Positions 17,868 through 25,278 of a DNA stretch of 47,948 nucleotides are shown piece after piece. The notes under the pieces were generated by a model, which made no database searches, had not been told where the DNA came from, and saw only the letters and a list, made by a program, of their open reading frames with translations. Both the position numbers and the translations under genes were made by a program. Every line of letters begins with the position of its first letter. The first letter of the stretch is position 1. Origin of the DNA: a virus. The stretch is from positions 1 to 47,948 of the IMG/VR virus record IMGVR_UViG_3300047509_000010; one strand, 5' to 3'.

Positions 17868-18092
17868 TTAGTTCCTTGATCCGAACAAGTTACGGCGAGA
17901 AATGGCAGGGTTCTTAATGACTGCCGCTGCGGCTCCCATAGCCACGATAGCTCCCGGACCAAAGACTATTTCAGGTAACGGTTCTGTAAATGGCGCGGCA
18001 AATAGTTCATCCCATTGTGCGGGCTGAGAACGGGCGATTGCCATTAGGCCGGGAAGTAACTGCGCTCTAATTTCCGACAACGCTACGGGCAT
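17868..18092 (-). CDS. Small protein resembling the capsid N-terminus
   Basis: The protein has 74 residues. MPVALSEIRAQLLPGLMAIA closely parallels the first 18 residues of the major capsid protein (MPIALSSIRNLLLPGLWAV). After that it diverges to an Ala/Gly-rich hydrophobic stretch (IVAMGAAAAVIK). It overlaps the scaffold stop by one base (TAATG). It may be a truncated paralogue, an assembly modulator that mimics the capsid arm, or a remnant. Confidence 0.65.
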   Translation of the reverse strand: MPVALSEIRAQLLPGLMAIARSQPAQWDELFAAPFTEPLPEIVFGPGAIVAMGAAAAVIKNPAISRRNLFGSRN

Positions 18093-19048
18093 TAGTTGCG
18101 ACTCCCATATTTCTCGGGATCAGCCTTCTTGGCGGCCTCGAATGCCTGCACCTGCTTGGCGTATTCAATCTCGGTAATACCCAAGTTCCGCGCCATCTCG
18201 CGCTGGTCAGGACTGAGCGTAATCTTGCCGTTCGTGGGGCGACCGTCGCCGCCGCGTTCCTGTCGGGACGGAGGAGCCTGCACTATCGTTTCTCCATCTT
18301 CTGTTTCTGCGGCCTTCTTATAGCCCATGAACTGCTCCAGGTGGGCGAAATAGTCTGCCGTGCCCCTAATCAAGCCCTTGGATACCGCATCGTCATAAGC
18401 CACGCCCAACCTAGCATTCCGGCGCGGGTCAACTACAGCGTCTTGATGCGCCTTGAGCCAGTCCTTTTCGACAGACATTAAGTTGGGATTGGCGTCGATA
18501 GCCGCAATGGGGTCTACCGTTGTTTGAAGGCGAGTTTCCGGCTCTGCCTTACGTTCCTTGCGCTCGGCAATCTCGACTGCACCCGATTCAAGACTGAGAA
18601 TACGTGCCTCTGCCCGCCCAATCTCGCTTTGTGCGTCAGCCATCAGTGAGGCGTCGCCCGTCTCATAGGCCCGAATGTACTTGGCTTTGGCCCCGTCGCG
18701 TTCCTTTTGCGCGGCGGCAAGGCTACCCGTGATAAAGTCGCCCTCCAACGAATCTGTCCGGTTGCGCTGCTCGGCAAGCTCCTTGGCGCGGTCGTCAGCG
18801 GCCTTGCGGGCTGTGTCTCGCTCGCGTTCAAGTGCAGCATTGCGTTCCTCAGCGGCCTTGTTCGCCGCCTTCATGGCGTCCAGTTGCTCTTGGAGAACCT
18901 TGGAACCGTCGTCAGCCTCAATCTTCTTGGTAGGCTTCTCATCGCCTACCTCAATCTCGCCGACGCCATCCGGCAATTCGACAAGCACGGGATGGTCAAG
19001 CGGGACAGCCGAGATTTCTTCCTCAGTCTTTAACGCGCGCGCAGCCAT
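18092..19048 (-). CDS. Scaffold protein
   Basis: The protein has 318 residues. It has an acidic N-terminus, then a long charged coiled coil at about residues 45-160 (QLDAMKAANKAAEERNAALE and similar). A C-terminal helix-turn motif (LSPDQREMARNLGITEIEYA) resembles the capsid-binding tail of podoviral scaffolds. Position between portal and capsid genes fits. It is expected to direct procapsid assembly and leave before packaging. Confidence 0.8.
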   Translation of the reverse strand: MAARALKTEEEISAVPLDHPVLVELPDGVGEIEVGDEKPTKKIEADDGSKVLQEQLDAMKAANKAAEERNAALERERDTARKAADDRAKELAEQRNRTDSLEGDFITGSLAAAQKERDGAKAKYIRAYETGDASLMADAQSEIGRAEARILSLESGAVEIAERKERKAEPETRLQTTVDPIAAIDANPNLMSVEKDWLKAHQDAVVDPRRNARLGVAYDDAVSKGLIRGTADYFAHLEQFMGYKKAAETEDGETIVQAPPSRQERGGDGRPTNGKITLSPDQREMARNLGITEIEYAKQVQAFEAAKKADPEKYGSRN

Positions 19049-19158
19049 TACTTATGCCCTCCATAATACCAATGCTCAATAATGTCAGTGCGGTCATCCC
19101 AAAGGTAGGTTCCGATAACCCAGAAATCGCCACAGCCCTGATAAATTGTATGTGTCAT
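19048..19158 (-). CDS. 36-residue small protein
   Basis: A short frame starts at ATG 19158 with a four-base ATGA overlap on the upstream stop and ends with TAATG over the scaffold start. Coupling at both ends strongly supports translation. The product (MTHTIYQGCGDFWVIGTYL, then WDDRTDIIEHWYYGG) is rich in aromatic residues. No function recognised. Confidence 0.65.
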   Translation of the reverse strand: MTHTIYQGCGDFWVIGTYLWDDRTDIIEHWYYGGHK

Positions 19159-19568
19159 CGGTGCGTAATCAGTTCCGGCTCGTCAATAATCATGTCAATC
19201 AGCGTGTCCTCAATCATGCGACAGTCCACGCCGTTAATCTGTATGCGCTTGCCATCGCCGGGGCGGAACACCACCCATTGGCCGACGGATGCCTTCTGAT
19301 TGTGAAAATATGTCTTGGTCTCAGGCTCATCCAAGAAAGCTGTTCCGCCCAGCTTTAGCACAAGGCCGACCGCGCCCTGATACACGTCTTCCTTGAGCGA
19401 AGTGGTCGTCCGAATAATCCCGCCCTTGGTTTTCTCAGGGCCGATATAAATCGCCACCAATACCCGGTTGCCCAAGATGATTTCTCTGGACAAGTCGCCG
19501 ACCTCATTCATCAGCGCCAGCTTGGGATTGACGGCCTTGGAGAGCTTTTCAAGTACGGCTATCGCCAT
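19155..19568 (-). CDS. GroES-like co-chaperonin
   Basis: The 137-residue protein shows the GroES plan: LGNRVLVAIY (like the GDRVLVK start), EKTKGGIIRTTTSLKEDVYQ in place of the mobile loop, GAVGLVLKLGG, then GQWVVFRPGDGKRIQINGVD and CRMIEDTLIDMII, close to the GroES C-terminus. An insertion around AFLDEPETKTYFHNQ is extra. By analogy with T4 gp31 it may adapt the host GroEL to fold the capsid protein. It sits just before the scaffold and capsid genes. Confidence 0.7.
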   Translation of the reverse strand: MAIAVLEKLSKAVNPKLALMNEVGDLSREIILGNRVLVAIYIGPEKTKGGIIRTTTSLKEDVYQGAVGLVLKLGGTAFLDEPETKTYFHNQKASVGQWVVFRPGDGKRIQINGVDCRMIEDTLIDMIIDEPELITHR

Positions 19569-19569
19569 G

Positions 19570-19770
19570 TCACTCTTTCATGATTTCTTCGTAAGCTTCA
19601 TTTAGTATCGTTTTTGCGTCTGCCAATGCCCGACGATAACCGTAAGAGTATTTCGTCTCAGCCCAATCGCGCAGGTTGCCGCCCGTTAAAAGCTCAATAG
19701 CCTTGGCGTCTTCTGCATCAAGCCGTTCCTTGACGCGCTCGACAAGTTTCGAGTCAAGGATAGCAGCCAT
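19570..19770 (-). CDS. Small helical protein
   Basis: The protein has 66 residues and is predicted mostly helical and charged (LVERVKERLDAEDAKAIELL, then YRRALADAKTILNEAYEEI). TAATG overlap with the previous gene at 19770. No family recognised. Confidence 0.65.
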   Translation of the reverse strand: MAAILDSKLVERVKERLDAEDAKAIELLTGGNLRDWAETKYSYGYRRALADAKTILNEAYEEIMKE

Positions 19771-19961
19771 TACTTGGCCTTAACGGGGCCAGCCTTTGAG
19801 CCGTATGCCTTCACCTTATCCAAGCGACCCTCGCCGGTTGCCGCGCCTGCGGTCATAGAGGGGTAGGAATGAACTCTGCCTCCGTTGGCAAAGCCCTTCT
19901 TGTTGCCGTACTGCGCTCGCATCTCAGCGGTGCGGCGCTGACTCTCGCCTAAATGCTTCAT
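19770..19961 (-). CDS. Small Gly-rich protein
   Basis: The ATG at 19961 is chosen because it overlaps the preceding stop as TGATG; a GTG one codon upstream is the alternative. The 63-residue product has a helical start (MKHLGESQRRTAEMRAQYG) then a Gly/Ala/Lys-rich tail with GFANGGRVHSYPSM. Small proteins of this type recur in phage head modules. Function unknown. Confidence 0.6.
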   Translation of the reverse strand: MKHLGESQRRTAEMRAQYGNKKGFANGGRVHSYPSMTAGAATGEGRLDKVKAYGSKAGPVKAK

Positions 19962-20140
19962 CACTTCGGTCCTTTGGTTGGCGGATAGTATGCGGCTGGC
20001 TTCCCAATAGTCACAGACATGGGCACTGAGCCGCGCGGTTCTCCCGTGAGATACTGGTCGTACTCGCTCACGGACGGGTCTACCTTCTGCGCCTTGGTCT
20101 TGGCGGGAGGCGTGTCGTTCGGTGGGGTGGTTTGTGCCAT
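19961..20140 (-). CDS. Small Pro/Thr-rich protein
   Basis: The start at ATG 20140 is set by AAAGGA eight bases upstream. The 59-residue product (MAQTTPPNDTPPAKTKAQKV) looks disordered at the N-terminus and ends in YYPPTKGPK. The Shine-Dalgarno overlaps the stop codon of the 36-residue membrane protein upstream, so the two are probably coupled. Confidence 0.6.
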   Translation of the reverse strand: MAQTTPPNDTPPAKTKAQKVDPSVSEYDQYLTGEPRGSVPMSVTIGKPAAYYPPTKGPK

Positions 20141-20150
20141 TGTCTTTCCT

Positions 20151-20261
20151 TTAGCGATGGTCGTATGGAAACATGTCGGCCACATACGCCAATATAATAC
20201 CTAACACAAATAGCACTCCTAGAATGCCTATAATTGCTAAGGCTATTTGTCCCGCATCCAT
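20151..20261 (-). CDS. 36-residue single-pass membrane protein
   Basis: ATG at 20261 directly follows the upstream TAA. After MDAGQ there is one long hydrophobic helix (IALAIIGILGVLFVLGIILA) and a short polar tail with FPYDHR. It looks like a single-span inner-membrane peptide. Phage examples of this size include lysis regulators and superinfection factors; no specific role is claimed. Confidence 0.65.
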   Translation of the reverse strand: MDAGQIALAIIGILGVLFVLGIILAYVADMFPYDHR

Positions 20262-20426
20262 TTATAGCTCCACATACTGCAAGTGGCCGGTCGTATTACG
20301 GCGCGCAAAGGCTGCGTTAGCTATCTTAACACATTCCTCGAAAATCATGCCGTCTTCTGCATGTACCATCTTGCCTTCTAGGCATTTGCAGAACTTGCAT
20401 TGAAGCTTGAGTCGGTCGAAGTTCAT
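20262..20426 (-). CDS. 54-residue Cys-rich small protein
   Basis: The frame starts with ATGA overlap on the upstream stop (ATG 20426) and ends immediately before the next ATG. C-K-F-C-K-C (Cys 10, 13, 15) plus Cys 32 may bind zinc. The rest is helical (EECVKIANAAFARRN). Coupling on both sides supports that it is real. Function unknown. Confidence 0.65.
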   Translation of the reverse strand: MNFDRLKLQCKFCKCLEGKMVHAEDGMIFEECVKIANAAFARRNTTGHLQYVEL

Positions 20427-20623
20427 TGCGCAGTTGCGGCCTTAACCGCATACATCGCTGCCGTCTCGTAATACGTTTGTGCCAGCGCAGTCAGACGCGG
20501 GTCTTTCAGCTTCACTGTCTCGCACAAATCAATCAATTCAGCCGTCTTCTGCTTGATTTGGTCTACCGTGCTATCGGCGGACGGATTAAACGTAGTGCGG
20601 ACGCGGGTTTCTCCAATGGACAT
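20423..20623 (-). CDS. Acb2/Tad1 hairpin-like small protein (candidate anti-defence sponge)
   Basis: The protein has 66 residues. It opens R-R-TFNPSADSTVDQIKQKTA, then LIDLCE, and ends RLTALAQTYYETAAMYAVKA. The TVDxIK start, helix-turn-helix hairpin and final TxxExAAMxAVKA are the pattern of the Acb2/Tad1 hairpin family. Acb2 and Tad1 bind cyclic oligonucleotide or cADPR-type signals and so block CBASS or Thoeris. The family match is by eye and many members are untested. It lies in the small-gene cluster after the portal. Confidence 0.65.
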   Translation of the reverse strand: MSIGETRVRTTFNPSADSTVDQIKQKTAELIDLCETVKLKDPRLTALAQTYYETAAMYAVKAATAQ

Positions 20624-20910
20624 TATTTCTCTCCCAAAAGCGCGTTTGTAAGTGCGTGAGCAATATCTGAGGATAGCATATCCACCATCCGTTTTCTACG
20701 CTCGGCATTGATTTGAAAGTCAGCATAATCCATTGGATTTAATGGCATGCGCGGCGGTGTGATGCTGTCCAAGTCAATGCGGCTGATAATGTGGTCAAAA
20801 GCCAACTGCTCGCCGCGATAATCAATTCTCACGCTGCATTTCAGTTCATTGGGCGACCGAAGAAAGCTAGCGGCACTATCCCGCGTAAATGTTTGTTCAA
20901 CAACTCTCAT
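20623..20910 (-). CDS. Conserved hypothetical next to portal
   Basis: The protein has 95 residues. A beta-rich N-terminal half (LKCSVRIDYRGEQLAFDHII) is followed by DFQINAERRKRMVDMLSSDI and a C-terminal helix. It has a four-base overlap with the portal stop. Its plan is loosely like that of the 132-residue gene on the other side of the portal (23492-23890), so the two may be distant paralogues. Function unknown. Confidence 0.65.
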   Translation of the reverse strand: MRVVEQTFTRDSAASFLRSPNELKCSVRIDYRGEQLAFDHIISRIDLDSITPPRMPLNPMDYADFQINAERRKRMVDMLSSDIAHALTNALLGEK

Positions 20911-23492
20911 TCTTCCCCTCCCGCTGGTTTAGGCTTCTGTTTCGCTAGTTCCAATTCGTGTTCGCGGTCTAGCTCAGCCTGCGTCCGCTCATGTCCGTGC
21001 GCGTGTTCCTGCGCTACTATATCATGGATTCGGTCGTGCGAGGCCCTTGTCATTTCCGCGTGCGTATCAATGGCCTGTTTATCACGCTCCGCACCAAGTT
21101 TCATGGTCAAAATGCGCTCGGCGTTCTGTGATTCGCTGCTGTGGATAGCGATAGTCGAGGCCAAGCGGAGTCGCTCGGTCTCCTGCTCGATCATCGCCAC
21201 CTTTTCCTTGCTGGCGCGTTCCGCAGCCTTGTCCTGCAATTCGGCTTGTTGCATTGTGGCGTCGGCTTGAATCTTGGCGGCAGCGGCTTGCGCGTCTGTC
21301 TGTGCCTTTTGCGCCTTGACCTGCACGTCCGCCATCTTGGCCGGGTCAACCGGAGGGCCTTGCGGGGGCATAGGCGCGGCTTTCAGGTCGTCAACATCGT
21401 TGATTTCCATCTCGCGCGCCCAACGCTTGAAAGTCTTCCATTCGTCCAATAGCCCCGGCGCGGCCACAGCCACGCTCTTGAGCGCATCCGCCTTGGCCGC
21501 ACGATGAAGCCTTGTCGGGTTGTTCGGGTCAGATACCGGAACAAGGTCGTAATCCGCCAGTGCCTTCAAGAACTGCTCTTTCACCCAAGGCATGGTTGGC
21601 CGCTTGTTGAAGCGCCAGAACGCCTCTGGATCGTCCTTAAACCGCTCCTTGAATAGCTGTAGTTCCTTGGCCTGCGAGACGTGTAGCCGCTTGTTTACAG
21701 CACCCAAGGGCTTCGTGGCCTGTTCAATCAGGGCCAGCGTGGTTCCTACCGGCGCGTCCTGACGGCCTTCCCCAATCTGGGTGTTCGCCGTTCCGCCCAG
21801 TCTCTGGCCTAGTTCCTCAACATGCTGTACGAATGCAGTAAATGCCGCGTCGGGATTCTTGTACGGCAATGGCATGACGGCTTGCCGAATGTCAGTCACG
21901 GCCGCATCAAGCCCTACGCCCGAACCCGGCGCTACGCGGAACTGATTCGTAAGTTGTCGTCCGGCCCCCTTGAGGTAGAGAAAGCCCGGAAAGTTGGCGA
22001 ACATGCCCGCATCGATAAACTCACGCCACAGCGCCGTCAGGGCCTTAGTAGTATTCCCCAGCAAATGAAGAAGACCAATGCCGTAGAACCCAAAAGCGCG
22101 CATGTATGGAAAATCCACAAAGTACTCTTTGGCAAGACATTCCTTGTCATCTTCCCTCCAGTTACGTCTGACTTCCAAGACTTTCTGACTGTCCTTGTCG
22201 ATGGATACTTTATACGGAAGCGGCAATTCTTTCCCTTTGAATTGCGCTGGTGCGTATTCATCCAGATTTAGCTCGCAATAGCATTCGTATATGACGTGAT
22301 CCGCATCCCTCGGGTCAGGCTTTTCCTGCACACCCGCGACCTCAGCCTTGGCTTGGTCGATGGCGTTAGGTGATTCGGATTGTGTGGGAGCGCCGATTTG
22401 AACATCCCGATATACCTTCAGGATTTGCATGCGCTTCAATACGGACGGCCGCATTTTAATGCGCTGCGTCACTCGCCCGGCATTACTCAGATCGGTCAGG
22501 GCGTTCGATACAATGAAGTCCTCGATATCCACTGATTCGGATACCGGCCTGCGCCTGACAGGGCAGTTATAGACCTTCTTGATGCCCAAGCCGCCGAAGC
22601 CGATCTTGAATAGCATTTGGTCGGTATCAGGCACGTATTCGGGCGCATCAACCGTGAGGTAATGGTTGAAGTCCTTTTCCAAGGCGTCCGCTAGCTCGTC
22701 TCGGCCCTCTACAGACGCTAACGGAGGCGCAGGGATAGGTGGAGGCGGCGGTGCGGGCGGCGCACCAGCGCCCGTCTGTGGGCCAGCGGGAGGCATAGGC
22801 GGGTGTGGCGGCATTGCCACAGGCGGATGAGGCAGCGGCCCGGCAGAAGGCGACGGAGGGGAAGCCCCCATGCCGGGCGCGCCTAGGCCGGGAACAGGGG
22901 AGGGGGGAGTCCCCGGCGCAGCGAAAGGATTATCCAATGGAGGTCCGCCGTTATGCCCTATCATCGGAGGCATGTCAGGCTTTTGCGGTCGGTCGTCCCT
23001 GATCTTGACCGGACCCGACGCGGGAAGCATTTCCCCCATCGCATTGGCTTGGAATAGCTGGCACGCCTCCAGTAACAGCGGATGCCGTACCGTGGACATG
23101 CCTTCCAATGGGGCAGACGAATTACCCGCCGTCACGTTCGGGCTTTCAATCACCAGCCCTAGCAGTTTCATGCCCTCCGCGAGCATTTCCAGATGCTCGG
23201 AACGGCTTTGGTCGTCGCGGGCAATGCCCTCCAGAATGTCTGTGGATATCTTGTTTAGCTCAGCTTCCTCCATATGCTCGGCAAGATTCGCATTGAATCT
23301 GTCGGGCTTGGCGCGGTCATTCTTGGGGGATAGGTCGATTTCAGCCGAGCCGTCCGGCAGTTCCGTTATCTTGGCCCCATCCTGAAATGACGTAGGGTCG
23401 TCCGAGACATCGACCTCGCGCGGGCCAAGCTTCTCCCGCTCCGGTTCTTGAACAGGATATTGCAGGACGTTGGAGAGAGGCGAAAGTGCCAT
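20907..23492 (-). CDS. Portal protein
   Basis: The protein has 861 residues and the podoviral portal plan: an N-terminal linker with LLEACQLFQANAMGEMLPAS, wing and stem segments (DFNHYLTVDAPEYVPDTDQM, FKIGFGGLGIKKVY, EFIDAGMFANFPGFLYL), and a long coiled-coil C-terminus (about 700-855), as in P22-type barrels. Residues about 175-250 are an unusual Pro/Gly-rich insert that begins IGHNGGPPLDNP. It forms the twelvefold entry for DNA and binds terminase and adaptor. Confidence 0.85.
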   Translation of the reverse strand: MALSPLSNVLQYPVQEPEREKLGPREVDVSDDPTSFQDGAKITELPDGSAEIDLSPKNDRAKPDRFNANLAEHMEEAELNKISTDILEGIARDDQSRSEHLEMLAEGMKLLGLVIESPNVTAGNSSAPLEGMSTVRHPLLLEACQLFQANAMGEMLPASGPVKIRDDRPQKPDMPPMIGHNGGPPLDNPFAAPGTPPSPVPGLGAPGMGASPPSPSAGPLPHPPVAMPPHPPMPPAGPQTGAGAPPAPPPPPIPAPPLASVEGRDELADALEKDFNHYLTVDAPEYVPDTDQMLFKIGFGGLGIKKVYNCPVRRRPVSESVDIEDFIVSNALTDLSNAGRVTQRIKMRPSVLKRMQILKVYRDVQIGAPTQSESPNAIDQAKAEVAGVQEKPDPRDADHVIYECYCELNLDEYAPAQFKGKELPLPYKVSIDKDSQKVLEVRRNWREDDKECLAKEYFVDFPYMRAFGFYGIGLLHLLGNTTKALTALWREFIDAGMFANFPGFLYLKGAGRQLTNQFRVAPGSGVGLDAAVTDIRQAVMPLPYKNPDAAFTAFVQHVEELGQRLGGTANTQIGEGRQDAPVGTTLALIEQATKPLGAVNKRLHVSQAKELQLFKERFKDDPEAFWRFNKRPTMPWVKEQFLKALADYDLVPVSDPNNPTRLHRAAKADALKSVAVAAPGLLDEWKTFKRWAREMEINDVDDLKAAPMPPQGPPVDPAKMADVQVKAQKAQTDAQAAAAKIQADATMQQAELQDKAAERASKEKVAMIEQETERLRLASTIAIHSSESQNAERILTMKLGAERDKQAIDTHAEMTRASHDRIHDIVAQEHAHGHERTQAELDREHELELAKQKPKPAGGEE

Positions 23493-23890
23493 TATCTGCC
23501 TAGAAAATCTGCCTTTCTAAAGGCAGATGATAGCATATTTGCGGCGATGTCTTTAGCTAATTCATCTCTAAGTTCAATGGCAATATCTTCTCTTGATTCC
23601 GTATGGTCAAAGTCAAATGACTTGTCCATGCTATGCCGTTCTCCATTCAGGGAATACATAATTTTGTAATGGGTCTTCTGCTCATACGAGCTACGTTCTA
23701 CATGAACAACGCAATCAAATTTGTTGTCGCTTAGCCGAACTGACACTTCAATTTTCTTTTGGGCTTCTCGTTCAAGGTCTTTCAGCAGCGCAACCGATTC
23801 GTCTGTCGGGGCTCTCTTTTCCGTAATCGATGCGTGAGCATAAGTAGAAACTGGCCGCCTATCGGCCAGTACAATGGTTCGGTTGAACAT
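23492..23890 (-). CDS. Conserved hypothetical upstream of portal
   Basis: The protein has 132 residues: a basic N-terminus (LADRRPVSTYAHASITEKR), a helix, then beta strands (NKFDCVVHVERSSYEQKTHY) and a C-terminal helix (RDELAKDIAANMLSSAF). One-base overlap with the portal start (TAATG-type). It begins the portal/head operon after a 200-bp gap with a large hairpin. Function unknown. Confidence 0.65.
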   Translation of the reverse strand: MFNRTIVLADRRPVSTYAHASITEKRAPTDESVALLKDLEREAQKKIEVSVRLSDNKFDCVVHVERSSYEQKTHYKIMYSLNGERHSMDKSFDFDHTESREDIAIELRDELAKDIAANMLSSAFRKADFLGR

Positions 23891-23912
23891 TAGTTGTCCC
23901 TTGAAAGTTAGA

Positions 23913-23963
23913 CCAGCCGATGCTCTAGGGATACGGGGGACGTAGGACTAGAACACCGGCTGG
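23913..23963 (-). other. Large inverted repeat in the leader of the portal operon
   Basis: CCAGCCG (23913-23919) pairs with CGGCTGG (23957-23963), and inside it TCTAG (23924-23928) pairs with CTAGA (23948-23952). The remaining 19-nt apical loop is G/A-rich. It lies about 25 bp upstream of the start of the 132-residue gene. A weak frame crosses this region (ATG 24011 to a stop at 23907, 34 codons), but its composition is poor. Confidence 0.5.
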
Positions 23964-24092
23964 AACCGGAATGAGAGGGGAGGAGGGGGATAATCTCATT
24001 CTGGTATTTCATGTCGTCATATTGAGCCTGATTGAAGGCACGTAGTTGGTCGGCCGTCTCAGGACGGTAGACGGCGCTCGTGTTCCGTTAGG

Positions 24093-24365
24093 TCATACGG
24101 CTTCATAGGTGGCGTCAAAGATATCAGGCTTGCAAGGATAAAGTTCGTTTTTGACCCCCTTGATAATCCAATCGTTGTTATCAACGCGCATCACACCCTC
24201 AAGCGTGAAGATGTTTAGATCTCCTGATAGATCACGATAGATAGAGCCAATACCACCATTCTTTTGCAGCGCCTCATACAGCCAATCCGGCGCGATTGCT
24301 GATTGCCACGGTCCAGTCCAATGAAAAGCGTCGATCACAACTAGCCTTTTCCTAAACTTGGCCAT
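24093..24365 (-). CDS. Conserved phage protein (PDIF-A-YE family)
   Basis: The protein has 90 residues and belongs to a very common phage family that starts MAKFRK-LVVIDAFHWTG. It continues with LNIFTLEGVMRVDNNDWIIK and ends GVKNELYPCKPDIFDATYE. The start at ATG 24365 gives a TGATG overlap. Role unknown; usually found among accessory genes. Confidence 0.8.
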   Translation of the reverse strand: MAKFRKRLVVIDAFHWTGPWQSAIAPDWLYEALQKNGGIGSIYRDLSGDLNIFTLEGVMRVDNNDWIIKGVKNELYPCKPDIFDATYEAV

Positions 24366-24613
24366 CACGCCGCCCTCCCTTTCTTTGTCACCGCGTCCTC
24401 AATCGTAAATGAGGTAAATGCTCGGTAATGGCCTTCCATGACCTGTTCCATTGCCGCTAACGGTTTGGTCACCCGAACAGCCTTACCACGGACTAGCCAC
24501 GCTGTCATGCGCTCTGCAAAGGCTATGGCGTAGTCCTGAGTCTCAGCCTCCGTGGAAATGGATATGTTGGTCTTGTCGCCTTGTTCTGTGCAGAGAATGG
24601 TGGCGAGAGTCAT
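24365..24613 (-). CDS. Hypothetical accessory protein
   Basis: The protein has 82 residues: an alpha/beta start (MTLATILCTEQGDKTNISIS), a helix (AIAFAERMTAWLVRG) and a basic end. Four-base overlap with the gene upstream. No family recognised. Confidence 0.65.
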   Translation of the reverse strand: MTLATILCTEQGDKTNISISTEAETQDYAIAFAERMTAWLVRGKAVRVTKPLAAMEQVMEGHYRAFTSFTIEDAVTKKGRAA

Positions 24614-24804
24614 GTAGTCTTGATTTCAATAGTGACTTTGCGCCCCACATGATAGGCTTTCTTGGCCTTGTCGGTGCAAGCTACCTCGAAATAGCAGTCA
24701 CCATCTAGCCGCCAGAAAGCGTCGCGCTTGGAACGTGCACGCATTTCCACTTTCAGCGTGTCGCCGCTATTGCCGACGCGCTTAACCTCACCCTCGATTT
24801 TCAT
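24610..24804 (-). CDS. Hypothetical small beta-rich protein
   Basis: The protein has 64 residues of alternating strands (KIEGEVKRVGNSGDTLKVEM and YHVGRKVTIEIKT), suggesting a small beta-barrel. It has four-base ATGA overlaps on both sides in a run of accessory genes. Function unknown. Confidence 0.65.
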   Translation of the reverse strand: MKIEGEVKRVGNSGDTLKVEMRARSKRDAFWRLDGDCYFEVACTDKAKKAYHVGRKVTIEIKTT

Positions 24805-24983
24805 TTCGGTCCTCCAAATACCTGATTGAACTGCCGCTGTAGCTCATACGCCGCGCGCTGTTCACAGACTTGCTGTAAATATCGCAGTGCAGCATCATGG
24901 TCCATTGCAGTCTCTACCCCGTCTGTCGTGACAGAGAGTTGGCCGGTGGGTAAGGGAACGACTTTGTGGCCGTCGATAATCAT
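24801..24983 (-). CDS. Hypothetical small protein
   Basis: The protein has 60 residues: a beta hairpin (HKVVPLPTGQLSVTTDG) then a helix (ALRYLQQVCEQRAAYELQRQ). Coupled to both neighbours by four-base overlaps. Function unknown. Confidence 0.65.
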   Translation of the reverse strand: MIIDGHKVVPLPTGQLSVTTDGVETAMDHDAALRYLQQVCEQRAAYELQRQFNQVFGGPK

Positions 24984-25201
24984 GGCGACGCCCCAAATAA
25001 AGCTTGTTCAATGTAGAATTGCCAGACGGGTACTTTCGCGCCAGTTACCGTAACTATATCGGCATCAACGTCTTTGTGGCCGCGTGCGGTGGCTAGCTTG
25101 CGGGCCTGCTGAGCAAGTTCAGGGGAACACGCTCCAATCTCGGAATCGCCCTCGTGCTCGGCCGCGCGTCTGCACCATTCGGCGTCAATCAATAGCTTCA
25201 T
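24980..25201 (-). CDS. Hypothetical protein, first of an accessory operon
   Basis: The start ATG at 25201 is fixed by GGGAGGG six bases upstream. The 73-residue product has a helical start (MKLLIDAEWCRRAAEHEG) and a later helix LAQQARKLATARG. A promoter is predicted just upstream (25225-25253). The ATG 33 bp further upstream would run through that promoter. Confidence 0.65.
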   Translation of the reverse strand: MKLLIDAEWCRRAAEHEGDSEIGACSPELAQQARKLATARGHKDVDADIVTVTGAKVPVWQFYIEQALFGASP

Positions 25202-25224
25202 GAGTCCCTCCCGTTGATTTGCAG

Positions 25225-25253
25225 ACCCTATCACGATTGCGCGGCGAACTCAA
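25225..25253 (-). promoter_or_regulatory. Sigma70-like promoter
   Basis: On the minus strand TTGAGT, a 17-base spacer and TAGGGT are followed by ATCAACGGGAGGGACT leading to the ATG at 25201. The same ATCAAC-GGAGGGACT leader follows the promoter at 30890-30918. Confidence 0.55.
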
Positions 25254-25278
25254 GCGCGCTGACAACGCATACGTAACG

